Below, one piece after another: positions 1-11,053 of a DNA stretch of 64,000 nucleotides; position 1 is the stretch's first letter; every line of letters begins with the position of its first letter. Source of the stretch: Hirudinaria manillensis (Eukaryota > Annelida > Clitellata > Hirudinida > Hirudinidae); NCBI GenBank assembly GCA_034509925.1, contig CM067526.1, forward strand, positions 4,467,501-4,531,500, in the 5' to 3' direction. The translations under genes and the position numbers were made by a program. A model generated the notes under the pieces. That model was given only the letters and a program-made list of their open reading frames with translations, was not told the origin of the DNA and ran no database searches.

Positions 1-1709
1 TCAGGTGACAGCTGAAATCAATCAAATAAGATTAATATTCAAACTTATTCAAGACATAACAAACACTTATGTGATTTTTCAAAAAAGTAAATATAATAAA
101 TTGAATGAGACCGAAGTTTCAAATTAACCCAACACTTTGATCAGTACCTAACAAATGACTTAGGTAAATTGGCAACTGATCCATAATGAAAATCAAAAAC
201 TTATAGCATCCTTAAAAAGAGTTGTCTTGACCATCTACATTATGAACAGGACTATAAACTCATTACCATCAGTTTTAAAAAAGCCTTACCTCCAAAGCAA
301 GAAAATCAATCCACATAGATGAAAACAACTTCTTCTGTTCTTTTGGACAAGCACTCTTTGTATGCTCTTTAAGAAATAAATTCAAATAATATCAAGAACG
401 GACTTCAAACATTTCACGTGTTAAATTATAATTTTAAAAAAGTTGAAATAACTCGAATGTATTTAATATTTAGCTATAACGTAATATAAATATTTAATTA
501 ATGATTATACAAACCACAGGTTATGTAGAATTTCTTAAGAGCTTCATCATTCTTGAATTTTGGCATATTTAACTCTTTCATCAATTCAAAAACCATTTTA
601 AGATTGAGCGAATTTCCAGTCTTCTTCTGCACACGATCAGAAAATGTATTTAATTAACCTTCCAATAACGACAAACCAGAACATAAAATAACAACAAACC
701 TTCAAAATAGCATTATGGACAGCTTTCATCGTATAGAACCTGATATCATCAAAATGACAGTATTTTTCTTGAAACTTGTTGATGTTGTCGACCATTGCAA
801 CATCCGAATCTGCAGATTCATTGCTGATCATGGAGTTTATTATTTGCTGAATAAAATTTTTAAAAATGTAGTTGAAGCAGCAAATAAAACAATTTTTTAT
901 TCCTTAAATTCATTTGTAATAGCAATATTTAATCAAAAATGCTTACATATAACAAATGCACTGGAAACTTGTCCGAATTTTTCATATTTTTTGATTCAGC
1001 TTTCAACAAATTCATTAAGGACATAAGTGCAAGATCCTGAGTAAAAAAGCAGTCTTTAAAAAATCATATACAAACCATTCAATAAAATGGATTTTCATAT
1101 TTTACAATAATCAATGAACTTGGATTTTCAAAATAAATAAATAAATAATAACTCACCCTCACAGATTCTTCAGCATTATCAAACAATCCAGACAAAGAAT
1201 TGCAGCAATCATGATATCTCTCCTTCATCCATGATGAGTATATTTCCTCTGGAGTTTTGACTTGAGAAAATATGTGTTGTGAGATAAATGACTTTAAATA
1301 AATGTTTACTATGTCCACTACAAAAGATTAATAGATCTAACCTGCTTTATCTTTATCCGTATTCGATCCTAAGATAATCACACCGGTGTTCAATAGATGC
1401 AAACACACTTTAGTCACTCCATTAATAGATTTGATAACTACTTTCGCGTTTTCATCCTGAATCAATAGTTATGGCTATTTCATAAAATTGTTTGACATAT
1501 ACGTTAACTATTCTTAAAAAAGCAATTGTTGAGCTATCCACTAAAGTAGCCAGTAATAAGTCTATTTAAGGTGTTCGGCTATATCATGTTGGAGAATTTA
1601 AACAAACCTCCAGATCACCTATTAAATCCACAAATAAATTTGCATTTTTCTTTGTAGAAATAATTAAGTCGGCCTTATCGTGCTTCTGATTAGATATTTT
1701 CTTCGTCAT
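1..1709 (-). CDS. NOC4L: Nucleolar complex protein 4 homolog, 5' part of gene (cut by window edge)
   Basis: Noc4 pairs with Nop14 in the nucleolus and is needed for maturation and export of 40S ribosomal precursors. Coding exons, in transcription order: 1608-1709, 1342-1456, 1157-1260, 947-1036, 700-846, 515-626, 290-366, then an exon starting at 11 and leaving the window. All junctions are GT-AG and every phase agrees, giving 249 residues before the last partial exon. The ATG at 1709 is the first in frame and aligns with the start region of animal NOC4L. Recognisable blocks are YSSWMKERYHDCCNSL (human counterpart YKVWMRHRYHSCCNRL), FDDIRFYTMKAVHNAI (YDDTRYHTMQAAVDAV) and KEHTKS...MWIDFL (KEHRRV...MWLSFL). 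These are remembered family sequences, not a search. The C-terminal CBF/Noc domain lies outside the window. Confidence 0.9.
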
Positions 1710-2961
1710 TGTCCGGCAGCTTGTCCACTATCTTGTCCTATTATCACTCTTGCTAGCGCGGGGTAAACAATAGATTTAAAATACTCTGTATATAGCACTC
1801 AGTACATTAAATAAATATTGATGACACTGAAATATAACAAATACGTTATAAGGTAATTATCATTTTAGCAACTTAAAAATAAAAATTTTTAAATATATCT
1901 GATTAATGAACCAACACCACGAAACACAGTTCTGGTGAATTTTATCAAAAATGAACTCCACACGCTGATCGTACAGCCGCCTCTGTCTCTCCTCCCCGTA
2001 ATCTCGTGATTTCATTTCTTTTCATTATGATGTGATTCCATGAATAACAATGGTGTACTTCCTCTGCTTAGATAATTAAAAAAATAATTCGCTTATATCA
2101 TTTTACAAAGACTTTATGGTCAGTGAATGTTTAGGAAAGCCTCTGGCCAATATATTAATTTTTTATGATGGGTTATTATGATTTTGCTTTATTAGCAGCT
2201 GTGCTAGAGAGCACATTTAATGATCAACAAAACAACTGACCACCCTGTGTCACCAATTTTATGTTTTTCTTCAGAATTTGATAATCATATTATATAATGT
2301 TCGGAAATAATTCATTAAAATTCAATGAAAGACATAATCTCAAGTAATGCCTTTGGTACCCGAAATACATACATGATAAGATAAATGCTACAAAGCTTAC
2401 AGAAGTTAAAGAAATAGTAATATTTACCTCACCTAAATTGAGGTGAAGCACAACTATTATGTTAATAATTCAAACCAAACTTACACACGAGAATTTCATG
2501 AATATCAGAATATTAATTACCAATTAAACTAACGTGCTGTGCTTAAGTAAAGCTTTTCCGATGCATGAACTAAGTTTAATCATCACACCAAATTAGAAGC
2601 TTGGAGATATTTTTCAAATATTGTGTTTGATGGCATGAGGAAATTAGGACTACTTTCAAAATTAACATAAACGAGAACTCATTAAATTCAATTTAAAATA
2701 TAAATGCCAGCTTTTTCCATCGGCTGGAAAGAGGTAAGCTTCTTTTCCATGAACTGGTGACAAATGAAACCATAAAATAAGAAACAAATGCTTTTTAATC
2801 ATCTTAAAACTCACCCCAATTTGTTTGATCATCTCAGAAATTATGATCATTGCTGAGCATTTTCTGGCAGGATTACATTGCTCTTGTGAAGCTATTTGAA
2901 TTTAATGAATTTAATTTGATTTTAAACTAAATTAAATTTAATGTTTGAATTGGGTGAGAAG
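1710..2961. other. Intergenic region between NOC4L and the NudE-like gene
   Basis: AT-rich, without a gene I can support. A short minus-strand frame starts at an ATG near 2016 (MKSRDYGEERQRRLYDQ...) and stays open for about 50 codons. Its first half is richer in GC than its surroundings, so it could be an unassigned exon, but I find no partner exon and no family. Confidence 0.5.
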
Positions 2962-2967
2962 TTTATT
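2962..2967 (-). promoter_or_regulatory. Poly(A) signal of the NudE-like gene
   Basis: AATAAA on the minus strand, 44 bp past the proposed stop codon of the NudE-like gene. Its position supports the short terminal exon. Confidence 0.55.
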
Positions 2968-3010
2968 TATGTTTCAAAAATGTTCCGAGGAAATCATTCC
3001 AATGATGTTA

Positions 3011-4791
3011 TTAAAGAACCAATTCTCGGTGCTCGGGTTTTACATACTTTGACTTTCCCTCCTTCTGTCCAGAATTTGTGACATGTCTAATTTCAGTTCA
3101 TTGCAGTTACTATTACTAGGGAGAAAGTAATTATTTTAGTAATTTTGTTCATAATTTTGAGAACAAGGAAGTAAAATGCATTTATTATGACCATACTAAA
3201 TGGCTCAATCAAATATTCAGATTTCCGGTTTAAATAGACCTATCAACTAATGAAAGTGAATACCTGTTAACTGGCATTTCATCAAATGTCAGTTTCCCAT
3301 CATGTTTATTTCGTATAACAATTTCTTGCTTCAAATCTTTAACGATAATGAGTCATTACTAGCATCAATTATGTTATTCTAGCATTAAATTTAAATGTTT
3401 AGTTCTTACTTCTAAGTCTATTATATTTTATTTTTTATTAATGTTATTAGTTTTTGCCAGATTTATAAATGTATCTCTTTATAATAAAATAAAATATTGC
3501 AATCTTTGCCAATCATACCTGTGCCAGATGTCCTATCCTTCCACTTAATATCTTTTTGTTAATTATTATATTATGCAAATGATGTATAGCTGCCATTTAT
3601 GCATTCTAATAAATTTTCTTCAATCGAGTTTTAATTATTTAGAAGAATATGAATGAAATTGATTTTGCAGAGATACTGGAAAATCACAAAAGCTTCACGA
3701 AAACTATTGATTCGCTTAACAAATGCATATTGACTGAGAGAAACATCAGCAGCTTGTGTGAGTGGTTGTGAGTCAAGTTACGAGTCATCTGCATTGGAGG
3801 CTTGTGTGTCCCAAATTAATTTACTTGAAAGTTACCTTTAATTTCTTCCACGAGATGCTGCATTTCAGCAAAATGCAGCGATTCCTTTTCTTCCAAATCA
3901 GTTTCTAAGAATACATTATGTTCAATGGCCTAGAAATATGAATGTAACCATTACATGCTCAGCTTGGTTAGAGTTCATGATAAAATTTATAATAAAATAA
4001 AAGTAATGTAAATTATAATTTACAAAATAAAAATTAATAATTCATTGAAAATTCCTTGGAGCAATCATTATTCTGGTATGGTATGATTGGGGTAAGACTA
4101 ATATCGGATTCAAAATAAATTTAGGACTTGAAAGTAAAAAGCCGTGCCTGGTTAAGTTTGTGTTCGTAGTTTTCCAGACTCGCCAATGCAGCTCTATTTG
4201 CCCTTTCTAAATCATCATTTGTCTGCTCCAACTGCCTGATGTATTGGCGAGCAGTCTCTTTATAATCTTCTACTGTCTTGAGTTTTGTCTCAAGATCTGA
4301 TATCTGGTTGTAATTGCTCTGTTGTAAGTTGCTGTACTTGTCCTAAAGAGTCAGTAAGTTATTTGATTAAAAATTATTTTAAAGAAATTGCTATAAAAAT
4401 CATAAATATACATAGTTGGAAATTTGTACTAACAAAACATTTATTACCTTAATGTCCTCCAATTCATTTTGAAGTTTTGAGCAATACACCTTTAAATCCT
4501 TAAGTTTGACCTCTGTTTGGTTCAACTGGGTTTCCAATTCAGCTTCCAATTCGTGACTATTTAATTGAAATTCATTCAATTCTTCAAGTACAGATTCATA
4601 GCTGGCGAAGACAAAATAAAAATCAAACAAATTGCATGTAGTGTCTACAAAACTTAATTAAATGAAATTGTTGAATTTGAATTAAATGACGGAAAGTATA
4701 AGCCAAACTTTTTTTTGAACTTTTTTGCTTCAGCACACCAATAGTTTATTTCTTCTTTAGGTGTCACGAACGAACTATCACAGCTAGCCAT
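3011..4791 (-). CDS. NudE/NDEL1-like dynein adaptor, short form
   Basis: NudE proteins bind LIS1 and cytoplasmic dynein through a long N-terminal coiled coil and act in mitosis, nuclear migration and transport. Exons: 4709-4791, 4448-4601, 4148-4342, 3836-3929, 3264-3336, 3011-3086; 224 residues with consistent phases. Diagnostic blocks are NYWCAEAKKF (NDEL1 NYWKDLAMTY), ELEAELETQLNQTE (EYEAELETQLQQIE), YIRQLEQTNDDLERANRA (YIRELEQANDDLERAKRA) and LNQ-AIEHNVFLETDLEEKE. Exons 2 to 4 form one coiled coil. The start at 4791 is the first ATG. Two oddities: the third intron begins with GC rather than GT, forced by phase because the exons meet at Gln|Ala as in NDEL1; and the protein ends about 30 residues after the coil, whereas most NudE proteins have 300-345 residues. 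The last two exons rest on splice logic and a nearby poly(A) signal and are less certain. Confidence 0.85.
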
Positions 4792-5585
4792 CAAAGCTCG
4801 AGGAATTCTCCAACGTAGCAACAAATGTCCCAACACCAATTTTCTAAAAATAAAAACATTGAGACATCTAAAAAATTTAAAAAAAAAACATCATTGGAAG
4901 AATGTCAAGGTATGTGCTTTTGCTAAGCCAGAGTGATTACAAAAGTATTTTAATTATTTTGTCAACACATGTCATCAGCTGGTAGCTCCATCTAATTTAT
5001 TCGTGAACACATGGGAACAACCTTAAAATGCGATTTAAGAAACTTGAAAAGCAATTAAAATGTCGATATTTTATTATTTTATCTGTTCGAGACGCCACAA
5101 CTCAAATTCGCAGACAATCCAAGAAAATACCACACAAAGACTGACTCACTTTAAACCATCAGAAGGCAAACTCAATCAATATTAGTTGTGAGAGGAAGCT
5201 AAGCTAATATTTATTTGGCAATTTTAATTTTAAAGTGTTTAAATTTATTTTTCACTTAGAAATAGGATCAAACGTTTCAAGTAGGTCTAAATCTTTAAGT
5301 TAATATTTAATCTTAAGACCTAGTACTATTAAATATTTGATTATTAAATAAAATTAAACAAAAATTATTTACAGATCACTTCTATTTTTATAAATGTTCA
5401 ACTTTGAATTTACTTGATATTTATACTTTGCATGAAGACCTTGTTGATTTTTGGCTGAAGGTGATTTTGTCGCTTGGATCGCCTTGAATTTAGATTCTTC
5501 GGGAGAAATTTTGGTTTGTATTTTTGTTTTATAAAGTTTGTATTTTTAGCCCATGCTATGATTGCTTTCGTGTTTTTTAGGAAAT
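4792..5585. promoter_or_regulatory. Shared upstream region of the divergent NudE-like and COX6B genes
   Basis: About 790 bp separate two divergent start codons, so the promoters of both genes should lie here. The sequence is AT-rich; I recognise no defined element. Confidence 0.35.
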
Positions 5586-7020
5586 ATGTCTGCAAAGGAA
5601 TCTTCGGAAGAGATTAAGTTGTCCACAGCTCCTTTTGACGCTAGGTTCCCTAATACCAATCAAACAAGGTTTGGAAAATTGCTTGACGGTGTTTTGACAC
5701 TCATTAACTGCATTACAGTTTTTGCAACCACTATTTGAATAATTTAACCATGATTTCGACTCCATTCTTGTTAGAAATAGAATGTTAATGTGAACATCCA
5801 TATTTTGCACATGTATTTTGCTTGCGATCGAGAATCTTTGGGGTTTGGGGTCTGCTCCATACCTTCTATCTAAGTTCCATTTAATCATTCAATGTATTTT
5901 GTGACAAGCTAAATTTGGTAAGAGTCTGATCCTCTCCAAATGCTCAATTTTAAATAACATTTAGAGTTTACTGAGCTAAAAGGTTTCATATTTTAGAAAT
6001 GGCTGTACATAATAACCAAAAACAAAATTGTTCACAATTAAAAATAGTTCCTAATTATTTATACAAATCTTGACATCCTTAACACACGTAAAATATACAT
6101 CTGAGTTATTTGGTGTTAACATTTTTATGCATTTCATAGTTTTTTCATGTTGTGCTAAGAATATTGCAGCTGTGTTTTGCTCAAATCAATCAGTCCTTGA
6201 GGCACCTCCAATCTAAGGATTTTCCAACCTTAGGCTCTCCAAATATTCTACAATTTCTGCTTGGGTGGTTGTATGTGTAGCCTTGGAATTATTCCTGGTT
6301 TCTGAATACTTGACCTGTAATCCATCCAAAACAAAAAACATTATTCTGCTCTGAGACTATTTCTACTATAAATCCATGTGGACAAAGTCACTTCTCTCCT
6401 ATTTTGACATTTAAACAGTTAACAATGTTGCACTGCTAATTGCTACTAGTTTTGTGTTATTACCAGTTTCACTAAGTGATAAATATCAAGATTAAGACTG
6501 ATAACAAATAATTGGTGGAGGAACCCAAGATTTTCATACCAGCATGAACATTGAACAGCAATGATGTTCAAATGAACTTAGCTTTTCACCAGACTAGGTA
6601 CATCTTAGTTCATAGACAAAATATCATCCACATCAATTGGTTTATCCATAACAGGAAAAGGTGAACAGTAACTTGGCTGGACAGTCATTTCGTACTTAGT
6701 GGTGTTTTAGGTTAAGGAATACCAAACCTTTTGTTTATTTAATTTTATAATATTGTGATTTAAAATTTTATCAGGAACTGTTGGCAGAACTATGTTGATT
6801 TTCACCGTTGCCAGAATTTGAAAGGCGAGGAATATGAGCCCTGCAACTATTTCAAGAAGATTTACCAGGCTCTGTGTCCTAACGAATGGGTACGTACAGA
6901 CAGCTTCTTATTCAAGATGAGAATAAAATTCTTACTTATTTATCATTTTCATTCTCATGTCTGCAGATTGAGAAGTGGGATTCTCAGAGGGAGACAAGAT
7001 CATTCCCAGCCAGGTTGTGA
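5586..7020 (+). CDS. COX6B: Cytochrome c oxidase subunit 6B
   Basis: COX6B sits on the intermembrane-space side of respiratory complex IV and links the two monomers of the dimer. Exons 5586-5668, 6775-6889 and 6967-7020 give 83 residues, close to the 86 of human COX6B1. The family signature is clear: [20 protein letters not shown] near the N-terminus, then a CX9C pair in NCWQNYVDFHRCQ and a CX10C pair in CNYFKKIYQALC, the disulfide-bonded helical hairpin of this subunit. There is no cleavable mitochondrial presequence, as expected for a CX9C protein imported by Mia40. The first intron is 1.1 kb and the second 77 bp. Any ORF reading straight through the last intron is an artefact. Confidence 0.96.
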
Positions 7021-7096
7021 AGTGTTGGACGTGCGCCTCGACCGACTTTACTGGATGTGTTAAGCTATTAAGTTTTGTTCGCTCATTTTGATTGCA

Positions 7097-7102
7097 AATA
7101 AA
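7097..7102 (+). promoter_or_regulatory. Poly(A) signal of COX6B
   Basis: AATAAA 77 bp after the COX6B stop codon. Confidence 0.6.
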
Positions 7103-9397
7103 GCTTTCAAGTGATTCACGTCTAGTCACTTTATTCAAAATGGAAAAAACCGAACATTTCAAAAGTGTGGTGCATTGTTTCGGCACGGTGCTCATAGAAT
7201 TGCCGCTCTCGTGGGGCGCTTAATTGTATTCCGTCCCGATCAATGACTTGTCTTTGACGTCAACGTCTCTGATCACTGGAAATTCGTTAAGCGGTTAGTC
7301 TTGCAGTTGCGACGAGTATTAATAATTAGTGCAATTGCATTAGGCTTGCCTGTGTACTCTTTGCAGTGGATGTGGTGGACATCAGTCTTCACCCTGTAGG
7401 CAACGAGTGCGAGACTGAGTGTGGCCGCTAAAATTGTATTGGAGATGCAATCTTTTTTTTTTATATTGGATGTTCGTGATGCCACTTACATGTTATTAGA
7501 AGCCCACAAGAAAGCATGAAGTCTGGCACTTCATGGAAACCCTTCTTCATAAGTGCAACTGCAATAAATCAGTTTTGATGTGATTAAACTTTTTAATGAT
7601 CAGGCAATAGAGCAATTTATTCCTTTTAAATCATATAATAAATGATATGTAGCAACTACAGTTTATAAAGGTAGCATTCACCTTTTCCATTATGCATTTC
7701 AGATTTAGAATAGCATTTCATTCAAAAAAATTTTTTGCAAATATGTGGTTGAGCAATCAAATTTAACTTTGGATTCGAATTTAAACTTTCATTCTTCATC
7801 TACCAAAAACCCAAACAGGTTGCTTCCACTGGTTTACATAAAATGAATACTTTTCATAATTTTGGGATCATGTTACAGCATTGCTGTTGATATCAAGTTA
7901 ACATGCAAAACCTCAGCAAGATCCTCCCTTTCAAACAACAAAAACATTAATTGCAACATGCTGTGAGCATCAACATGCATTGAGTTAATGCCAAATTAAT
8001 GAAATGATGGAAGCTGAAATGAGAAACAGACCTGCCACGTAGGTGATTATAACTCTTGTTATGAATGATTGTATAAAAAAACAATAATTAAAAAAAATAA
8101 AAACCACTTATAAAGCCTCACCGAATCTAGATGCCATTCTCGAACGAGCCCAATGTCACCGAAAGTCAGAATCAAAACAAACCTCCAAAGCTTCTTGATA
8201 TGGAGTGATTATAGCAATCTTTCGTTTTTAAACTTCGAGTCAATTTCATAATGAAGTTTTAATTTAGACAAATCTTTTTTTTTTAAATTAATAAAAGGTT
8301 CTTAATGAATTCTTATTCAAGTTAATATGGAGGTGTAATATCAATCGGACATATTTGGAAGTATACAAATGTATTTGGAATTCATTTCAAGTGCTTCTAA
8401 ATAAATTTGAATGTCATCCAGAAACAGCATGAAGAAATTGTAATTAATAATGAAGAAAATAAATAATAGGAGAACAAAGTGTCCAGTTGGAGAAAAGGAC
8501 AAAATGGAGATGAAACAACTTCATGAATTGCGACATCATAACCGGCTTTTATGAAGTCAGTTGGGCTTGACATATTATCCAGTTTTGACAGGAAAGATAT
8601 CTATACGTCAGAACGGTGCTTTTATGGGCACCACCAACTGCAATTTATTGCAAGTACAAATTCTAAAGCGCCCCATCCTAATCGCCCTATGCACTTGATA
8701 ACTTAATGAATGCACGTGTTTGATTAACTAAGATTTAATAGAATACATAAATGCTGGATTAAACTTTGGATACAAAGTCAATTTGAAGAACATTCGTAAG
8801 GGTCTTTGGTGACATATCGATGCGCTATATTAAATGCCAAAATGTAGCATAACTTGACCACATTTGGTAGTTCGTCGGCATCTGTAGGGAAACTGGGATG
8901 AATACAAAAAAAACATTGCATTGGATAACTTAAACTTCCCCTTTCCTTAGCTTTAGTGGATGTCTTTGCTTCATTTCCTAAATATTTTTAATGCCTTCAT
9001 TATTTTCTTTTATTCTTCGGTTTTGCTCTGTCGTCAGGGTAACTAAATAATATTTGGCATATATACTATTTATATTATATGTCGGCAATTTAAACGCTTA
9101 CAAATAATAAATGCGATTTTTAAACTGTTATAATTTGTGCTAATGCAGAGGATTTCTAGACTATTTTGTTAGCTACTGAAAATTAATGAAAGGCAAAAAA
9201 ATATTAATGACTTAATAAGCAGATTTCGTCAGATAAATTCGTCAGAAAATATTTTGAAACTGCAGAGTTTTGCGAATTGTTCATGAGAAACCATAGAATT
9301 TGTTTCATTCTAATATTCAAATTCCCAGTAAAGGTTCGAAAGATTATATAAGCATCACATCAGAATCAATAACACGTTTTCAGGTAAAAAGTTTCTA
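7103..9397. other. Intergenic region with no supported gene
   Basis: About 2.3 kb of AT-rich sequence. Short plus-strand frames at 8132 (25 codons) and near 8450 (about 34 codons) and a minus-strand frame near 8195 reading IAIITPYQEALE before a GT are all too short and isolated to call. The longest minus-strand frame, 7273-7485, begins with GTG, not ATG. Confidence 0.5.
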
Positions 9398-9403
9398 TTT
9401 ATT
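9398..9403 (-). promoter_or_regulatory. Poly(A) signal of the secreted glycoprotein gene
   Basis: AATAAA on the minus strand, about 118 bp past the stop codon at 9521. Confidence 0.45.
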
Positions 9404-9520
9404 TGTGCACATTTTAAATCTTGAATTGTCTATGATTATTCTGTCGAACAGTTATCTATAATGCTTTGTAGGCGTTATGTATATCTGAAATTATCCGACT
9501 CCTTCTGAAAGACTAGTTTT

Positions 9521-10090
9521 TCAATTCTGCTCGTCTGTCATTTCAATAGAACGTTTAATGAGTGGCAGAACGATTCTTTCATTTGGCAGGATCGAATGCT
9601 TTTCAATGGTTTTCATATCAGGACCATCTTCGTCATCGACTTCTACAGGTTGGTATGATTGCGATAAGATTTGCTCGTAATTTCTTATAATGCTTCTCTT
9701 CAAACCTGGAATATTTAAAATTTAAATGAATTGCTTTCTCACTAACGATCTTCATGTTGCTAACCTTTCTTTTCGCCGTATCCCAACGCAGTAGAATTTA
9801 CTAAGGTTTCATTGGATGCTTCCATCCTTCTCGACACGTCGAGGTATCCGAATGTGACATTCTGTACATCCGTTGATGTTTGGTTGAAGAATTGAGACGC
9901 ATTTCCTTGCTGATGATCAGTCGAGTTGAAAAACTGCATTTCAGGACCTTTTGCCACCTGTGGAGCGATCTTCGGGTGTTCAAAAAAATTCTTCTTCATG
10001 CAATTAAATTTTTACCAGAAAAGTTCCAACTGCATTCAGGAGGAAGAAGGAGATGAAAATCAACCAATCGGAGGCTCTCCAGGTCAGCAT
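9521..10090 (-). CDS. Secreted N-glycosylated protein of unknown family, possible prohormone
   Basis: Exons 10016-10090, 9765-9969 and 9521-9705 encode 154 residues with matching phases; the first intron is only 46 bp. Residues 1-25 form a typical signal peptide (polar start, then LIFISFFLLNAVGTFL). The mature part has six N-X-S/T sequons (N40, N48, N54, N62, N78, N83) and four dibasic sites (RR72-73, KK92-93, KR96-97, KR144-145), plus an acidic stretch VDDEDGPD near 116-123. It contains no cysteine. This pattern fits a processed secretory precursor such as a neuropeptide or hormone, but the predicted peptides match no family I know. An alternative single-exon start at the ATG at 9999 would lose the signal peptide. 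A TATA box and a 5' untranslated exon lie upstream. Confidence 0.7.
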
Positions 10091-10235
10091 GGCTGAAAAC
10101 TTCACTATCAGGGATAACCAGGAGCCTTATTTTTTTAGATAAACTTTGTTTTATGTTAAAATTAAATAATAAACTGACTTTGTATAAAGTCTGCCATAAA
10201 ATAATTATTTAACCTTGTAAATATTGAAGTCTCAC

Positions 10236-10290
10236 CAAATCCTGTTTCCTTGGAAGTCTACAGCGAGAAGTTGAAGTGAAATATTTATAG
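10236..10290 (-). promoter_or_regulatory. TATA box and first untranslated exon of the secreted glycoprotein gene
   Basis: CTATAAATA lies at 10290-10282 on the minus strand. About 50 bp downstream a donor (GATTTG|GTGAGA) ends a short leader exon at 10236. The matching acceptor, TTTTCAG, sits two bases before the ATG at 10090. The exact start site is not determined. Confidence 0.5.
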
Positions 10291-10459
10291 GAACGGAATC
10301 CAGTCAAATCAGTGACATTCCAAATGATCGTTAATTGGATTGCAGGTAGGAACACTCACCTGTTTGAGCTGGAAACACCTATCCATTTAATCTTTCAACG
10401 ATAACGAGGACTAATTGAACAATTTCACTTAGTCGCGAATAGGGCTATGATGGTAGGGC

Positions 10460-10827
10460 ATTATATTATATTATATTATATTATATTATATTACATTATA
10501 TTATATTATATTATATTATATTATATTATATTATATTATATTATATTATATTATATTATATTATATTATATTATATTATATTATATTATATTATATTATA
10601 TAATATAATATTATATTACATTATATTATATTAATTATATTATATTACATTATATTATATTATATTATATTATATTATATTATATTATATTATATTATAT
10701 TATATTATATTATATTATATTATATTATATTATATTATATTATATTATATTATATTATATTATATTATATTATATTATATTATATTATATTATATTATAT
10801 TATATTATATTATATTATATTATATTA
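10460..10827. repeat. (TTATA)n microsatellite, about 368 bp
   Basis: Tandem 5-bp unit TTATA, nearly pure, with a few interruptions (TTACA variants near 10491, 10617 and 10645, and a short phase-reversing stretch near 10601-10635). It lies in the intergenic region between two divergent genes for secreted proteins. Confidence 0.95.
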
Positions 10828-11053
10828 ATTTGATTGAAATTCTATATTTTGATCGAACAGAGAATGACGAGAAAGTTTTTTTTTAATTCTCAATAATTGT
10901 TATTGCAAACATTCATTTTAATATCAGACGCTTCGGTCGGTTAACTAAATAAAGGCCTGGGTTTAAGTTTGTTGTGAATGTTTTCAAAAACAAAAACATT
11001 GGAGGTGACCTTTGGAAGGCCTTACGAGAAGCTGCCGTTAATAAAATTCAAGC

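Noticed and set aside
3640-3775. Minus-strand frame downstream of NudE-like exon 4 (AADVSLSQYAFVKRI...) as an exon
   Set aside because: It fits the phase but does not resemble NudE, whereas the exon at 3264-3336 (DLKQEIVIRNK) matches the conserved continuation.
5577-5888. Minus-strand 103-codon frame overlapping the COX6B start
   Set aside because: Antisense shadow of COX6B exon 1 and intron 1, with no splice or family support.
7273-7485. Minus-strand 70-codon frame with a hydrophobic stretch
   Set aside because: Starts with GTG, no splice partners, no recognised family, low-complexity AT context.
8150-8210. Minus-strand segment reading IAIITPYQEALE, resembling a superfamily 1 helicase motif
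   Set aside because: Only 12 residues, no flanking exons with helicase motifs found on either side.
9345-9390. TATATAAG followed by a GTAAAA donor on the plus strand, as a promoter with leader exon
   Set aside because: The implied leader exon would be about 10 nt and its intron would have to cross the whole antisense secreted-protein gene; likely chance in AT-rich DNA.
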